Assembly (NCBI RefSeq): GCF_016461825.1
Contig: NZ_JAEMNU010000094.1
Location: 3,619-67,618 of the forward strand
DNA from: Rugamonas violacea
GTDB taxonomy: Bacteria > Pseudomonadota > Gammaproteobacteria > Burkholderiales > Burkholderiaceae_D
Direction: 5' to 3'
Length of the DNA stretch: 64,000 nucleotides
The position numbers and the translations under genes are program-made. The notes beneath the pieces are model-generated. The model worked only from the letters and a program-made list of their open reading frames with translations, ran no database searches and had not been told where the DNA came from. This document shows, piece by piece, positions 1-8,622 of this stretch. The first letter of the stretch is position 1, and every line of letters begins with the position of its first letter.

Positions 1-50
1 GGTCCGACCCCGGCTTGTTGCCGCTGGGGTCCGCCAGCCTCCCTGGCGCC
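1..50. repeat. Partial copy of dispersed GGGGTCGGACCC palindrome
   Basis: The window opens with GGTCCGACCCC, the right arm of a 27-bp palindrome found complete at 54519-54545, 58247-58273 and 63442-63468. The left arm lies outside the window. Like the other copies it sits in a gene-end intergenic region. Confidence 0.55.
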
Positions 51-60
51 TTGCATACCA

Positions 61-96
61 AAAAAAAACCGCGCGTCGGGCGACGCGCGGTTTTTT
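61..96. terminator. Bidirectional rho-independent terminator
   Basis: Stem CCGCGCGTCG at 69-78 pairs with CGACGCGCGG at 81-90. It is preceded by eight A and followed by six T, so it can act on both strands. It lies just past the stop of the minus-strand TonB receptor gene. Confidence 0.85.
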
Positions 97-117
97 GTGC
101 TTGGCCGGCAGGCCGGG

Positions 118-2388
118 TCAGAAGTTGGTCTTGAACTGCACGCCCAGGGTGCGCGGTTCGTTGGTGATGGCCGCCAGGTTGTTGATGTCGATCGCGCCGA
201 CCACCTGCACCTTGTCGGTGATGTTGCGGGCGAAGGCCGCCACCTCGTAGCGGTCCCACTTGTAGCCGACCCGCAGGCCGCCCTCGACCAGCGACTTGGC
301 CTTGTACTCCTTGGCCTCGTACAGGAACATATTGTAGGTGCTGCGGTAGGCCCAGTCGGTCAGCGCGAAGAACTCGCCGTCGCCCATGGCGGTGCTGTAG
401 CGCAGCGTGAAGTTGCCCTGCCACTGGGGCGCGCGCGGCAGCGGGTTGCCGTTGACGCGCGAGGTGCCGGCGGACGGGCCGGCCGGGTTGGTCGGCGTGC
501 AGGGACCGCCGCAATAGCTGATGAACAGCTTGTCGTCCTTGATCTCGGTGTCGTTGTAGCTGCCGCCCAGGGTCAGGCGCAGCGAGTCGGACAGGTTGGC
601 CTGGAAGTCCAGCTCGATGCCCTGGCCGATCACCTTGTCGGCGTTGATCAGCTGGTTCTGGTTGACGACGCCGCTGCCGGCGGTCAGCTGCTTGTCGGTG
701 ACGCGGTACTGGAACACGCTGGCCGACAGGCGGGCGCGCTTGTCGAACAAGTCCTGCTTGACGCCGCCTTCGACCGACAGCACCTTCTCGGCGTTGGCCA
801 CGGTCGGCCGGTCGCCCAGGCCGTACAGGCGGCCCTGGATCGACGGCGCGCGGTAGCCGGTGGCGACGCGGCCGAACAGGTTGCTGTTCTTGTCCAGTTC
901 ATAGGTGCCGGAGACGTCCCAGCTGACGTTGGACGAGTCGCGGTTGACCTGGAACGGGCCGGCGGTGACACCCTCGACCCGCTTGGCGGCGAATTCCTTC
1001 TTGTCGCTGGTGTAGCGCAGGCCGCCGCGCAGTTTCAACTTGTCGCTGACGGTGTAGTTGAGCGAGCCGAAGGCGGCCCAGGAGCGCGCCGTCTGGTTTT
1101 GCTGCGAATACGAGGACTTCTGCGGATTGCCCGGCAAGAAGGTGTCGAAGGCGATGCTGTCGATCTGCATCTCCTCCTTGAAGTAGAACAGGCCGGCGAT
1201 CCACTGCAGCGGTCCCTTGTAGTTCGATTCGACGCGCACTTCCTGGGTCAGCTGCTTGTGGTCGGGCAGCAGGTCGGCCGTCTCCAGCGCGAACGGGATG
1301 GTGCCCGGCCCCATCGGCAAGGCGTAGGCGGCGCCGTAACCGCCGTCGACGTCGGCGCGGCTGTAGAAGTCGGCGCTCTCGTAGCCGCTGATCGAGTGCA
1401 CGGTCAGGCCGTCCAGGTCCCAGCGCAGGTGCAGGTTGGCGCCCTTGGTGCGCAGATGCTGCGAGTTGGCGCCGTCGGTCGGATAGTCGCCGTAGTTGAA
1501 GCCGTCGACCAGCTCGCTGCTGCCCTTCTTGATCGCGTTGGCGCGGAACAGCGTGGCGCTGCCGTTCATGTTGCGGCCGTGCAGATTGAGCAGCGCGCTG
1601 AAGTCCTTGCCCGGCTTGACCAGCAATTGCAGGCGGCCGGCGTTGTCGTGGTAGCCCTCGAAGTCCCGGGTCGGCGCGTTCGGCTGGTTGTTGTGGACGC
1701 GGTTGTCGCGGTTCTGCGATTGCAGCGACAGGCGCAGCGCCACCGTGTCGCTGAGCGGCAGGTTGTAGGCGCCCTCGGCGTTCTTGGCGCCGTAGTTGCC
1801 CAGGCCGATGCTGGCGTAGCCCTCGGTCTTGAAGACCGGCTTGGCCGAGTCGAATTTGATGACGCCGGCCGGCGAGTTGCGGCCGAACAGGGTGCCCTGC
1901 GGTCCGCGCAACACCTCGACCTGGTCCACGTCGAACACCGGGAAGCCCTTCAACATCGGGCTTTCCTGCACGATGTCGTCGACCACCAGGCCGACCGGCT
2001 GCGAGGCGTTCAAGTCGAAGTCGGTGTTGCCCTGGCCGCGGATGTAGAAGCGCGGGAAGGAGCGGCCGTAGTCGGATTCGACGTTCAGGCTGGGCGAGCG
2101 GCCGGACAGGAAGCGGATGTCCTGGCCGCCGGAGGTCAACACGTCGAGCTTGTCGCCCTTCAAGGTGGTAATGGCCATCGGCACGTCCTTGATGTTCTCG
2201 GCGCGCCGCTGGGCGGTGACGATGACGGTCTCCAGCTGGTTGCCCTGCCTGGCGGCCGGCGCCGGCTCGGCGGCGGCATTCTCGGCGGCGGCGTCGGCGG
2301 CCCAGGCGGCCGACTGCGGGAAGGCGGCGGCGACCGCCAGGGCGATCAGCGAACGGGCGGCGAAGCGGTGTGTCTGGTTCTTCATCAT
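118..2388 (-). CDS. TonB-dependent outer-membrane receptor
   Basis: A 756-residue outer-membrane beta-barrel receptor for energised uptake of an unidentified ligand. The start was placed at the ATG at 2388, preceded by GAGGGAG and opening a clear signal peptide (MMKNQTHRFAARSLIALAVA.., cleavage near AWA). A plug domain follows (ETVIVTAQRRAENIKDVPMA, then an EVLRGPQGTLFGRNSPAG-type segment), then a long barrel ending in an aromatic C-terminus (VQFKTNF). Length and layout fit the iron-siderophore/sugar receptor class. No ExbB, TonB or substrate enzyme is adjacent, so the substrate is open. An upstream in-frame start at 2508 would put a non-signal extension in front and is rejected. Confidence 0.9.
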   Translation of the reverse strand: MMKNQTHRFAARSLIALAVAAAFPQSAAWAADAAAENAAAEPAPAARQGNQLETVIVTAQRRAENIKDVPMAITTLKGDKLDVLTSGGQDIRFLSGRSPSLNVESDYGRSFPRFYIRGQGNTDFDLNASQPVGLVVDDIVQESPMLKGFPVFDVDQVEVLRGPQGTLFGRNSPAGVIKFDSAKPVFKTEGYASIGLGNYGAKNAEGAYNLPLSDTVALRLSLQSQNRDNRVHNNQPNAPTRDFEGYHDNAGRLQLLVKPGKDFSALLNLHGRNMNGSATLFRANAIKKGSSELVDGFNYGDYPTDGANSQHLRTKGANLHLRWDLDGLTVHSISGYESADFYSRADVDGGYGAAYALPMGPGTIPFALETADLLPDHKQLTQEVRVESNYKGPLQWIAGLFYFKEEMQIDSIAFDTFLPGNPQKSSYSQQNQTARSWAAFGSLNYTVSDKLKLRGGLRYTSDKKEFAAKRVEGVTAGPFQVNRDSSNVSWDVSGTYELDKNSNLFGRVATGYRAPSIQGRLYGLGDRPTVANAEKVLSVEGGVKQDLFDKRARLSASVFQYRVTDKQLTAGSGVVNQNQLINADKVIGQGIELDFQANLSDSLRLTLGGSYNDTEIKDDKLFISYCGGPCTPTNPAGPSAGTSRVNGNPLPRAPQWQGNFTLRYSTAMGDGEFFALTDWAYRSTYNMFLYEAKEYKAKSLVEGGLRVGYKWDRYEVAAFARNITDKVQVVGAIDINNLAAITNEPRTLGVQFKTNF

Positions 2389-3122
2389 GGACCAACTCCC
2401 TCGGGATGTGCGTGGATTAAGCGTGGATCGAATCGGATGCCGCCATGCGGGCGGGCCGCGTCGGACGACGGGCCGGTGCCGGATGGAAGATGTCAAATTA
2501 TCCACCAAGCAGTTTGCAAAAAGTGCGGCTTCGGAAATGCTAGCATGAATAAAAATTGACAGGAAATCACTTTCTTCCGGTATTTATTCATATGAATTTC
2601 ATATAAATAGACAAATAAAAACGTATTTGTCGAACATATAAATCCTGTGCATAGTTGTCAGCATAGCGTCCCAAGCGGGTGGCGGCGGCGCCCGCAAGGG
2701 GCTGGCGGACAGGCCCGCCGCCCGCCGGACGCGGCGCAGCGGCGCCGGCGGCGGTCTTGCAACGGCGCCGCGACAGGCCGGCCGAAGCGGCCCGGCGGTG
2801 TGGTTTTTTGCGCGCAACTGCCGAAAAAACCACAGTCCGGCGGCGCCCGCCAAGGCGCCGCTGTTGTTGCGGTGGCACCACAAGGAGCGCGGCGGGAGGC
2901 GAAGCCGGCGACAACCAAGTCTCGCTGATTTTGTTTTTACCAACAATTCGACGCCGCCGGCGTTTTCCATCGGCGGCGTTTTTAATGATGGTTGAACAAT
3001 ATTTTGGCGCGGCGGCGCCGAGGCGGGCCTCTAATAATCGGGCTTTCGGCGCCCCGGCCGGCCCCAAAGTACATGTTTAGCCCAATAAAAATATACAATA
3101 TCGAACTTCCAGGAGCCAATTC
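2389..3122. other. Long intergenic region before the nucleoside importer
   Basis: A divergent intergenic region of 734 bases. The part near 2500-2650 is AT-rich and probably holds the promoter of the TonB receptor gene. The middle is very GC-rich and has a perfect 10-bp inverted repeat (GTGGTTTTTT at 2800-2809, AAAAAACCAC at 2824-2833). A plus-strand terminator-like hairpin follows at 2952-2983. Short reading frames here lack ribosome binding sites and have arginine-rich random composition, so no protein gene is called. Confidence 0.5.
2952..2983 (+). terminator. Terminator-like hairpin with no gene upstream
   Basis: CGCCGCCG at 2952-2959 pairs with CGGCGGCG at 2971-2978 and is followed by TTTTT. 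The U-tract exists only in the plus orientation. No plus-strand protein gene precedes it, so it may end a small RNA or attenuate a leader of the importer operon. Confidence 0.55.
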
Positions 3123-4118
3123 ATGAAACTTACACAATTTAGTTTGACGATTGCAGCATTGTTCGTTGCTGCCCAAGCGTCCGCGGCTGACCCAAAACTG
3201 GGCATCGTGTATGACGCAGGCGGCAAGTTCGACAAGTCGTTCAACCAGTCCGCTTTTGAAGGCGCCACGCGCTTCCAGAAGGAAACCAACATCAAATTCA
3301 TCGAGGTGCAAGCCTCCAGCGACACCCAGGCCGAGCAGGTGCTGCGCGGCCTGGCGCGCAAGAACCTCGACCTGATCGCCTCGATCGGCTTCGCCCAGAC
3401 CCAGGCGGTGCAAAAGGTCGCCAAGGAGTTCCCCAAGGTGCGCTTCGTGCTGATCGACGGCGTGGCCCAGGGCGCCAACGTCAACTCGGTGACCTTCAAG
3501 GAAGAGGAAGGTTCCTACCTGGTCGGCGTGGCCGCCGCCATGGCCTCCAAGAGCAAGAAGCTCGGCTTCATCGGCGGCATCGACATTCCGCTGATCCGCA
3601 CCTTCGCCTGCGGCTACACGCAGGGCGCCAAGGCCGCCTTCGCCAAGGCCGAAGTGACGCAAAACATGGTCGGCACCACCTCCAGCGCCTGGAACGATCC
3701 GGCCAAGGGCGGCGAGCTGGCCCGTTCGCAGTTCGACCGCGGCGTCGACGTGGTGTTCGCCGTCGCCGGCGGCAGCGGCATGGGCACGCTGCAAACGGCC
3801 AAGGAAAAGGGCAAGCTGGCGATCGGCGTCGATTCGAACCAGAACGGCCTCTACCCCGGCAGCATCCTGACCTCGATGGTCAAGCGGGTCGACAACGCCG
3901 TCTACGACTCCTTCATGCAGATGAAGGCCGGCACCTGGAAGGCCGGCGTCACCGCCAAGGGCCTGAAGGAAGGCGGCGTCGATTGGGCGCTGGACGACAA
4001 CAACCGCAAGCTGATCAGCCCCGAGATCGAGAAGCGCGTACTGGGTGCGCGCAAGGACATCATCGACGGCAAAATCAAGGTCATCGACTATCGCGTCGGC
4101 AATAGCTGCCCGGTTTAA
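3123..4118 (+). CDS. BMP-family nucleoside ABC transporter substrate-binding protein
   Basis: A 331-residue periplasmic binding protein of the basic membrane protein (BMP/PnrA/Med) family, which captures purine nucleosides for an ABC importer. A signal peptide covers about residues 1-22 (ending ASAAD). The mature part begins with the family pattern KLGIVYDAGGKFDKSFNQSA and continues with the IGFAQTQAV and GIDIPLIRTF regions. AGGAG lies six bases before the ATG. It heads an operon with the ATPase and two permeases that follow on the same strand. A GC-rich hairpin between it and the ATPase gene may raise its expression over the rest. The exact ligand is inferred from family and neighbours. Confidence 0.93.
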   Translation: MKLTQFSLTIAALFVAAQASAADPKLGIVYDAGGKFDKSFNQSAFEGATRFQKETNIKFIEVQASSDTQAEQVLRGLARKNLDLIASIGFAQTQAVQKVAKEFPKVRFVLIDGVAQGANVNSVTFKEEEGSYLVGVAAAMASKSKKLGFIGGIDIPLIRTFACGYTQGAKAAFAKAEVTQNMVGTTSSAWNDPAKGGELARSQFDRGVDVVFAVAGGSGMGTLQTAKEKGKLAIGVDSNQNGLYPGSILTSMVKRVDNAVYDSFMQMKAGTWKAGVTAKGLKEGGVDWALDDNNRKLISPEIEKRVLGARKDIIDGKIKVIDYRVGNSCPV

Positions 4119-4136
4119 TTCCCCTCTTCACCACTG

Positions 4137-4175
4137 AACGCGCCGCCGGGGTCCGTCCCCGCGCGGCGCGTTGTT
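4137..4175 (+). promoter_or_regulatory. Intercistronic hairpin between binding-protein and ATPase genes
   Basis: CGCGCCG pairs with CGGCGCG around an inner GGGG/CCCC stem, followed by a weak TTGTT tract. Hairpins at this position commonly stabilise the upstream mRNA or partly terminate transcription, giving excess binding protein. Confidence 0.5.
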
Positions 4176-4191
4176 AATTAAAATCGATCCT

Positions 4192-5721
4192 ATGCAGCCA
4201 GCTGTAGAATTTCGCAACATCTCCAAGCACTTTGGACATGTGAAGGCGAACACGGACGTCAGTTTCACCATCGCCAAGGGCTCGATCCACGGCCTGGTGG
4301 GAGAAAACGGCGCCGGCAAATCGACCCTGATGAGCATCCTGTACGGTTACTATCGCGCCGACGGCGGCGATCTCCTGCTCGACGGCCAGGTCCACCAGAT
4401 CCGCAACAGCCAGGAGGCGATCCGCCTGGGCATCGGCATGGTGCACCAGCACTTCATGCTGGTCGAGAACATGACGGTGCTCGACAACGTCATGCTGGGC
4501 ACCGAGGGCGGCTTCCAGCTGGCGCGCCACCGCGCCGCCACCGAGGCCAGGCTGCGCGAGATCTGCCAGCGCTACCGGCTCGACGTCGACCCGCTGGCCG
4601 TCATCGCCGACTTGTCGGTGGGGGCGCAGCAGCGCGTCGAGATCCTCAAGCAGATCTACCGCAGCGCCAACATTTTGATCCTCGACGAGCCGACCGCCGT
4701 GCTGACGGCGCAGGAGACCGCCTCGCTGTTCGAGATCCTGCGCCTGTTCAAGGAGCAGGGCAAGACCATCGTGCTGATCACCCACAAGCTGCAGGAGATC
4801 CTCGACATCACCGACACCGTCACCGTGATGCGCGGCGGCCGCGTGGTCGGCGCCGTGGCCACGGCCGGCACCTCGAAGGAGGAGCTGGCCAACATGATGG
4901 TCGGCCGGCCGATCGAGAACAACCTGCCGCGCGCGCCCTACAATCCGGGCGCGGCGATGCTCGAAGTGAGCGGCCTGCAGTTGCAAGACGCGCAGCAGGT
5001 CAAGCTGCTGAGCGACATCGGCTTCACCCTGCGCGCCGGCGAGATCGTCGCCATCGCCGGCGTGTCCGGCAACGGCCAGAGCGAGTTGATGGAGATTTTG
5101 TCGGGCATGCGCCTGCCCACCTCGGGCCGGCTGCGCTTCGAGGGCAAGGACCTGCCCTTCGCCAAGCGCGCCGACGCCGACGGCCTGCCGCGCACCTTCC
5201 GCGAACTGGGCATCGCCCACATTCCGGAGGACCGCCTGCGCGACGGCGTGGTGAAGAGCTTCTCGGTGATGCACAACACCATCCTCGGTTACCAGGACCA
5301 GCTGAAGAACCGCTGGGGCCTGTTCGACTTCAAGGCCATCGCGGCGCGCTGCGCCGCGTTGATGCAAACCTTCGACGTGCGCCCGGCCAACGGCGACCAG
5401 CGCATCGGCCTGCTCTCCGGCGGCAACCAGCAGAAGGTGGTGATCGCCCGCGAGGTGCTGGCGCAACCCAAGCTGATGCTGGTCGGCCAGCCGACCCGTG
5501 GCGTCGACATCGGCACCATCGAAAGCATCCACAAACAACTGCTGGCGCTGCGCGATAGCGGCGTGGCGATCCTGCTGGTGTCGGTCGAACTGGAGGAGGT
5601 GCGGGCGCTGGCCGACCGCATCCTCGTCATGTGCGGCGGGCGCATCACCGGCGAACTGAAAATTGAAGAATTCGACACCACCCGCATCGGCTTGCTGATG
5701 GGCGGGATGCACAAATCATGA
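4192..5721 (+). CDS. Nucleoside ABC importer, double ATP-binding protein
   Basis: A 509-residue protein of two fused ABC ATPase domains that powers the BMP-type nucleoside importer. Domain 1 has Walker A GENGAGKST near residue 40 and Walker B ILILDEPTAVL. Domain 2 has the degenerate P-loop GVSGNGQSE and signature LSGGNQQKV typical of the RbsA/YufO arrangement. The ATG at 4192 gives the usual start (MQPAVEFRNISKHFG). An upstream TTG at 4171 lies in the preceding hairpin and is less likely. The stop overlaps the next start by four bases (ATGA), so the permease is translationally coupled. Confidence 0.93.
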   Translation: MQPAVEFRNISKHFGHVKANTDVSFTIAKGSIHGLVGENGAGKSTLMSILYGYYRADGGDLLLDGQVHQIRNSQEAIRLGIGMVHQHFMLVENMTVLDNVMLGTEGGFQLARHRAATEARLREICQRYRLDVDPLAVIADLSVGAQQRVEILKQIYRSANILILDEPTAVLTAQETASLFEILRLFKEQGKTIVLITHKLQEILDITDTVTVMRGGRVVGAVATAGTSKEELANMMVGRPIENNLPRAPYNPGAAMLEVSGLQLQDAQQVKLLSDIGFTLRAGEIVAIAGVSGNGQSELMEILSGMRLPTSGRLRFEGKDLPFAKRADADGLPRTFRELGIAHIPEDRLRDGVVKSFSVMHNTILGYQDQLKNRWGLFDFKAIAARCAALMQTFDVRPANGDQRIGLLSGGNQQKVVIAREVLAQPKLMLVGQPTRGVDIGTIESIHKQLLALRDSGVAILLVSVELEEVRALADRILVMCGGRITGELKIEEFDTTRIGLLMGGMHKS

Positions 5722-6800
5722 ACAACCACGACCTGCCACGCTGGGCGAGCGCCTTCGTCCTGCCCGTTTTGAATCTGCTGTCGGCCCTGTTGGTGGCCGC
5801 CCTGGTGATCTATCTGCTCGGTGAAAACCCGGCCGAGTCGCTGGGCATCCTGGTCAACAGCGCCATCGTCAACCCCGAGGGGCTGAGCTACACCCTGTTC
5901 TACGCCTCGACCTTCATCTTCACCGGCCTGGCCGTGTCGATCGCCATGCAGGCCGGCCTGTTCAACATCGGCGCCGAAGGGCAGATGTACTTCGGCGGCC
6001 TGGGCCTGACCTTGGCCATGCTGGCCTTCGACGGCTCGCTGCCGGCCTGGGCGCTGATCCCGGTGGCGATGGGCGGCGCCGCCCTGTTCGGCGCGCTGTG
6101 GGGCTTCTTGCCCGGCTATCTGCAGGCCAAGCGCGGCAGCCACGTGGTGGTGACGACGATCATGTTCAACTTCATCTGCGCCTCGCTGATGAACTTCATC
6201 ATCGTCAAATACCTGATCCCGGCCGGCGAGCAAAACACCGCCAGCCGCGCCTTCGCCGACAGCGGCGCCATGCCGCGCCTGAACACCTGGTTCCCGATCC
6301 TCGGCGAGACCCCGCTCAACATCAGCTTCCTGCTGGCGATAGGCGCGCTGGCCGTGTACGGCCTGATGGTCAAGCGCTCGGCCTGGGGCTTCAAGCTGCG
6401 CGCCACCGGTCTGAACCAGCACGCCGCCCACTACGCCGGCATCCGCATCAGCAAGATGATCATCACCGTCATGCTGATCTCGGGCGCGCTGGCCGGCCTC
6501 GGTTCGGTCAACTCGATCATGGGCTCGACCCACTACCTGAGTTTGAACTTCGTCGGCGGCGCCGGCTTCGTCGGCATCGCCATCGCGCTGATGGGGCGCC
6601 AGCACCCGGTCGGCATCTTCCTGTCGGCCGTGCTGTTCGGCGCGCTGATCCAGGGCGGCTTCGACCTGTCGCTGGAAAAGCCGAACATTCCGACCGAAAC
6701 CTTCATCTTTATCCAGGGCCTGATCATCCTGTTCTGCGGCGCCATGGAGAATTTCTACGCGCCGACGATCGCCGCCCTGCTCAAGCGCAACAAGGGATAA
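5718..6800 (+). CDS. Nucleoside ABC importer permease 1
   Basis: A 360-residue integral membrane protein of the BPD_transp_2 family (the YufP/NupB type), one half of the translocation pore. It has multiple hydrophobic segments and the conserved GLFNIGAEGQM loop near residue 85, plus ALAGLGSVN and GIAIALMG patterns. It overlaps the ATPase gene by ATGA and is followed after 10 bases by the second permease. Confidence 0.92.
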   Translation: MNNHDLPRWASAFVLPVLNLLSALLVAALVIYLLGENPAESLGILVNSAIVNPEGLSYTLFYASTFIFTGLAVSIAMQAGLFNIGAEGQMYFGGLGLTLAMLAFDGSLPAWALIPVAMGGAALFGALWGFLPGYLQAKRGSHVVVTTIMFNFICASLMNFIIVKYLIPAGEQNTASRAFADSGAMPRLNTWFPILGETPLNISFLLAIGALAVYGLMVKRSAWGFKLRATGLNQHAAHYAGIRISKMIITVMLISGALAGLGSVNSIMGSTHYLSLNFVGGAGFVGIAIALMGRQHPVGIFLSAVLFGALIQGGFDLSLEKPNIPTETFIFIQGLIILFCGAMENFYAPTIAALLKRNKG

Positions 6801-6810
6801 GGGAACCATC

Positions 6811-7782
6811 ATGACATTCGACGACTTCCACTTCGCCAGCATCCTGGTATCGACCGTGCGCAACGCGCCGGTGCTCATCTTCGCCGCCATGGCCGGCCTG
6901 TTCGCCGAACGCTCCGGCGTGATCGACATCGGCCTGGAGGGCAAAATCCTGGCCAGCGCCTTCACCTCGGCGGCGGTGGCCTTCGCCACGCAGAACCCGT
7001 GGTACGGCGTGGCCGCCGGCGTACTGGTCTCGGTGGCGCTGGCCACCCTGCAGGGCTACGTCAGCATCACGCAAAAGGGCAACCAGCTGGTGGCCGGCAT
7101 CGCCATCAACATCGCCATGAGCGGGTTGACCTTCGTGGTGGCGCAGTTCTTCTTCCAGCAGGGCGGCCGCACGCCGGACCTGGGCCAGGCGCGCCTGTTC
7201 GACGTGGTGTTGCCGGGCAGCGCCGCCGTCGAGGGCATCCCCTTCATCGGCTGGTTGTACGCGCATTTGATCGGCGGCCACTCGGTGCTGGTGTACCTGG
7301 CCTTCGGCCTGGTGCCGCTGGTGCACTGGGTGCTGTACCACAGCCGCTTCGGCCTGCGCCTGCGCGCCTGCGGCGAGAACCCGCACGCCGCCGACGCGGC
7401 CGGCGTCAGCGTCGAGCGGCAGCGTTACATGGCGATGCTGGTGGCCGGTGTGCTGTGTTCGTTCTCGGGCGCCTACCTGGCCATCGTGCAGAGCGGTTTC
7501 TTCCTGCGCGACATGTCGGCCGGCGCCGGCTACCTGGCCTTGACGGCCATGGTGTTCGGCAACTGGCGTCCCGTCTACACCTTCCTCGGCTGTTTGATGT
7601 TCGGCTTCTTCGGCGCCGTGCAGATCCAAATCGAAGGCGTCGACCTGCCCGGCATCGGCCGCATCCCCGGCTCGCTGATCCAGATGGTGCCGTATGTGGT
7701 GACGGTGATCGTGCTGGCCGGCCTGATGGCCAAGTCGGTGGCGCCGAAAGCGCTGGGCACGCCGTTCGTCAAGTCGCGCTAA
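6811..7782 (+). CDS. Nucleoside ABC importer permease 2
   Basis: A 323-residue inner-membrane permease of the same family (the YufQ/NupC type). The conserved motif AERSGVIDIGLEGKIL lies near residue 30, and about eight hydrophobic segments follow. AAGGGAA precedes the ATG. It is the last gene of the importer operon; a hairpin terminator follows directly. Confidence 0.92.
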   Translation: MTFDDFHFASILVSTVRNAPVLIFAAMAGLFAERSGVIDIGLEGKILASAFTSAAVAFATQNPWYGVAAGVLVSVALATLQGYVSITQKGNQLVAGIAINIAMSGLTFVVAQFFFQQGGRTPDLGQARLFDVVLPGSAAVEGIPFIGWLYAHLIGGHSVLVYLAFGLVPLVHWVLYHSRFGLRLRACGENPHAADAAGVSVERQRYMAMLVAGVLCSFSGAYLAIVQSGFFLRDMSAGAGYLALTAMVFGNWRPVYTFLGCLMFGFFGAVQIQIEGVDLPGIGRIPGSLIQMVPYVVTVIVLAGLMAKSVAPKALGTPFVKSR

Positions 7783-7795
7783 GGCGCGCTTGACC

Positions 7796-7815
7796 CGAGG
7801 CGTGCGCCTCGTTTT
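7796..7815 (+). terminator. Terminator of the nucleoside importer operon
   Basis: CGAGGC pairs with GCCTCG around GTGC (7796-7811) and is followed by TTTT. It is 13 bases past the permease stop. Confidence 0.75.
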
Positions 7816-7835
7816 GATTGATTGAGAAGCAAGCG

Positions 7836-7870
7836 ATGGCGGTCCCGCAGAAGATGCGGACCGCCATTTT
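7836..7870. terminator. Second hairpin between convergent genes
   Basis: ATGGCGGTCC at 7836-7845 pairs perfectly with GGACCGCCAT at 7858-7867, followed by TTT in the plus direction. It separates the importer operon from the convergent toxin-antitoxin pair and abuts the toxin stop codon. Confidence 0.6.
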
Positions 7871-8172
7871 CATTGGCGATGCGACGGCGGCAATTGCCGA
7901 TGAGCGGAAAGCACGTTCATGATTTCCACCAACTGCGACGTCTCGCGGTAAAGCACAATGTAGTTGCGGCGCACGACCATCTCGCGCATGCCGTCCAGCC
8001 GAGCCGACATCTTGTATAGCTTCGGATACTCCGGAAGCTTGCTGACTTTCTTCTCGATCTCCTCTTTCAGAAGTTGTGCGGCGTCGGGGTTGTCGTCGGC
8101 AATGCCGGCGACAATTCCCATAAGGTCAAGGCGGGCGCGAAGCCGCCACTCAAGACGCGGCCTTGTCGGCAT
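7870..8172 (-). CDS. ParE/RelE-superfamily toxin
   Basis: A protein of about 100 residues with the RelE/ParE toxin pattern: an N-terminal helix pair, then YPKLYKMSARLDGMREMVVRRNYIVLYRE, where the conserved arginines and the NYIVLYR strand lie. The family inhibits gyrase or cleaves ribosome-bound mRNA; which applies cannot be read here. The ATG at 8172 lies inside the 3' end of the antitoxin gene (23-base overlap), which is typical coupling. An earlier in-frame start at 8193 is possible. Confidence 0.8.
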   Translation of the reverse strand: MPTRPRLEWRLRARLDLMGIVAGIADDNPDAAQLLKEEIEKKVSKLPEYPKLYKMSARLDGMREMVVRRNYIVLYRETSQLVEIMNVLSAHRQLPPSHRQ

Positions 8173-8458
8173 GCTGTTTCCGCTTGGCGTCAATCACGGC
8201 TTGTACATCGGCCATGACCTGTTCATGCGAGAGATTGGAGGATGGGTCCGCGAGCGATTCGGCAAGCTGTTGCCTCATCCATTCGGTATGCGCTTCATCC
8301 TCGCTCGCGGCACGCATGCGCTCCAACCGCACAGCCAAAACCTCATCCATGTCGGCATCCTCGTCAAGGCTGGCCAGCAGTAACTGAGCGAGTTCCGCTC
8401 GCTCAGGCAAGGTTAGCTTTAAGGCATCAAGTGCCAATCGTTCAAGTTGAGTTTGCAT
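8150..8458 (-). CDS. Antitoxin of the ParE/RelE-type pair
   Basis: A 102-residue, acidic, helical protein whose start resembles the 'putative addiction module component' family (LALDALKLTLPERAELAQLL). The C-terminal helix HEQVMADVQAVIDAKRK resembles those that wrap RelE-like toxins. GGAGG lies seven bases before the ATG at 8458, which settles the start. It precedes and overlaps the toxin gene, the usual order. A TAGAAT -10-like hexamer lies upstream on the minus strand (8491-8486). Confidence 0.78.
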   Translation of the reverse strand: MQTQLERLALDALKLTLPERAELAQLLLASLDEDADMDEVLAVRLERMRAASEDEAHTEWMRQQLAESLADPSSNLSHEQVMADVQAVIDAKRKQHADKAAS

Positions 8459-8563
8459 GACACAGCCTCCGAACCGCAAATTTGAATTCTACTGCGGATT
8501 CGCACGAGCGAACGATGGCAGCGATTTGCGGACTTGGCCGACATCAAAAAAATGCCAAGACAA

Positions 8564-8587
8564 AGTGCGAGTGCGAGTGCGAGTGCG
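8564..8587. repeat. Hexamer tandem repeat (AGTGCG x4)
   Basis: Four exact copies of AGTGCG lie in tandem in the spacer between the antitoxin gene and the chemoreceptor stop codon. This is a short slippage-prone tract; no function is apparent. Confidence 0.8.
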
Positions 8588-8622
8588 GCACGTGCAAATT
8601 CACCCCTCACTCGTCCACGCGC

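Noticed and set aside
97-2559. Long plus-strand open frame antisense to the TonB receptor gene (820 codons)
   Set aside because: It mirrors the receptor codon pattern (Val/Ala/Gly/Arg-rich, no domain), as expected for GC-rich antisense frames. The same applies to the long frames opposite the chemoreceptor (8482-11103), Oar (21126-23126), xdhB (27136-30387), pilB/pilC (34885-37983) and secA (54613-57423).
2647-2928. A 93-codon frame in the region before the BMP gene
   Set aside because: Starts with GTG without ribosome binding site, Arg/Pro/Ala composition as in random GC-rich DNA; no recognisable feature.
2640-2960. Possible cobalamin or other riboswitch upstream of the importer or receptor
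   Set aside because: A GAAGCCGGCGACA stretch near 2900 faintly recalls the B12 box, but the rest of the conserved core is absent and the nearest downstream gene is not a cobalamin gene.
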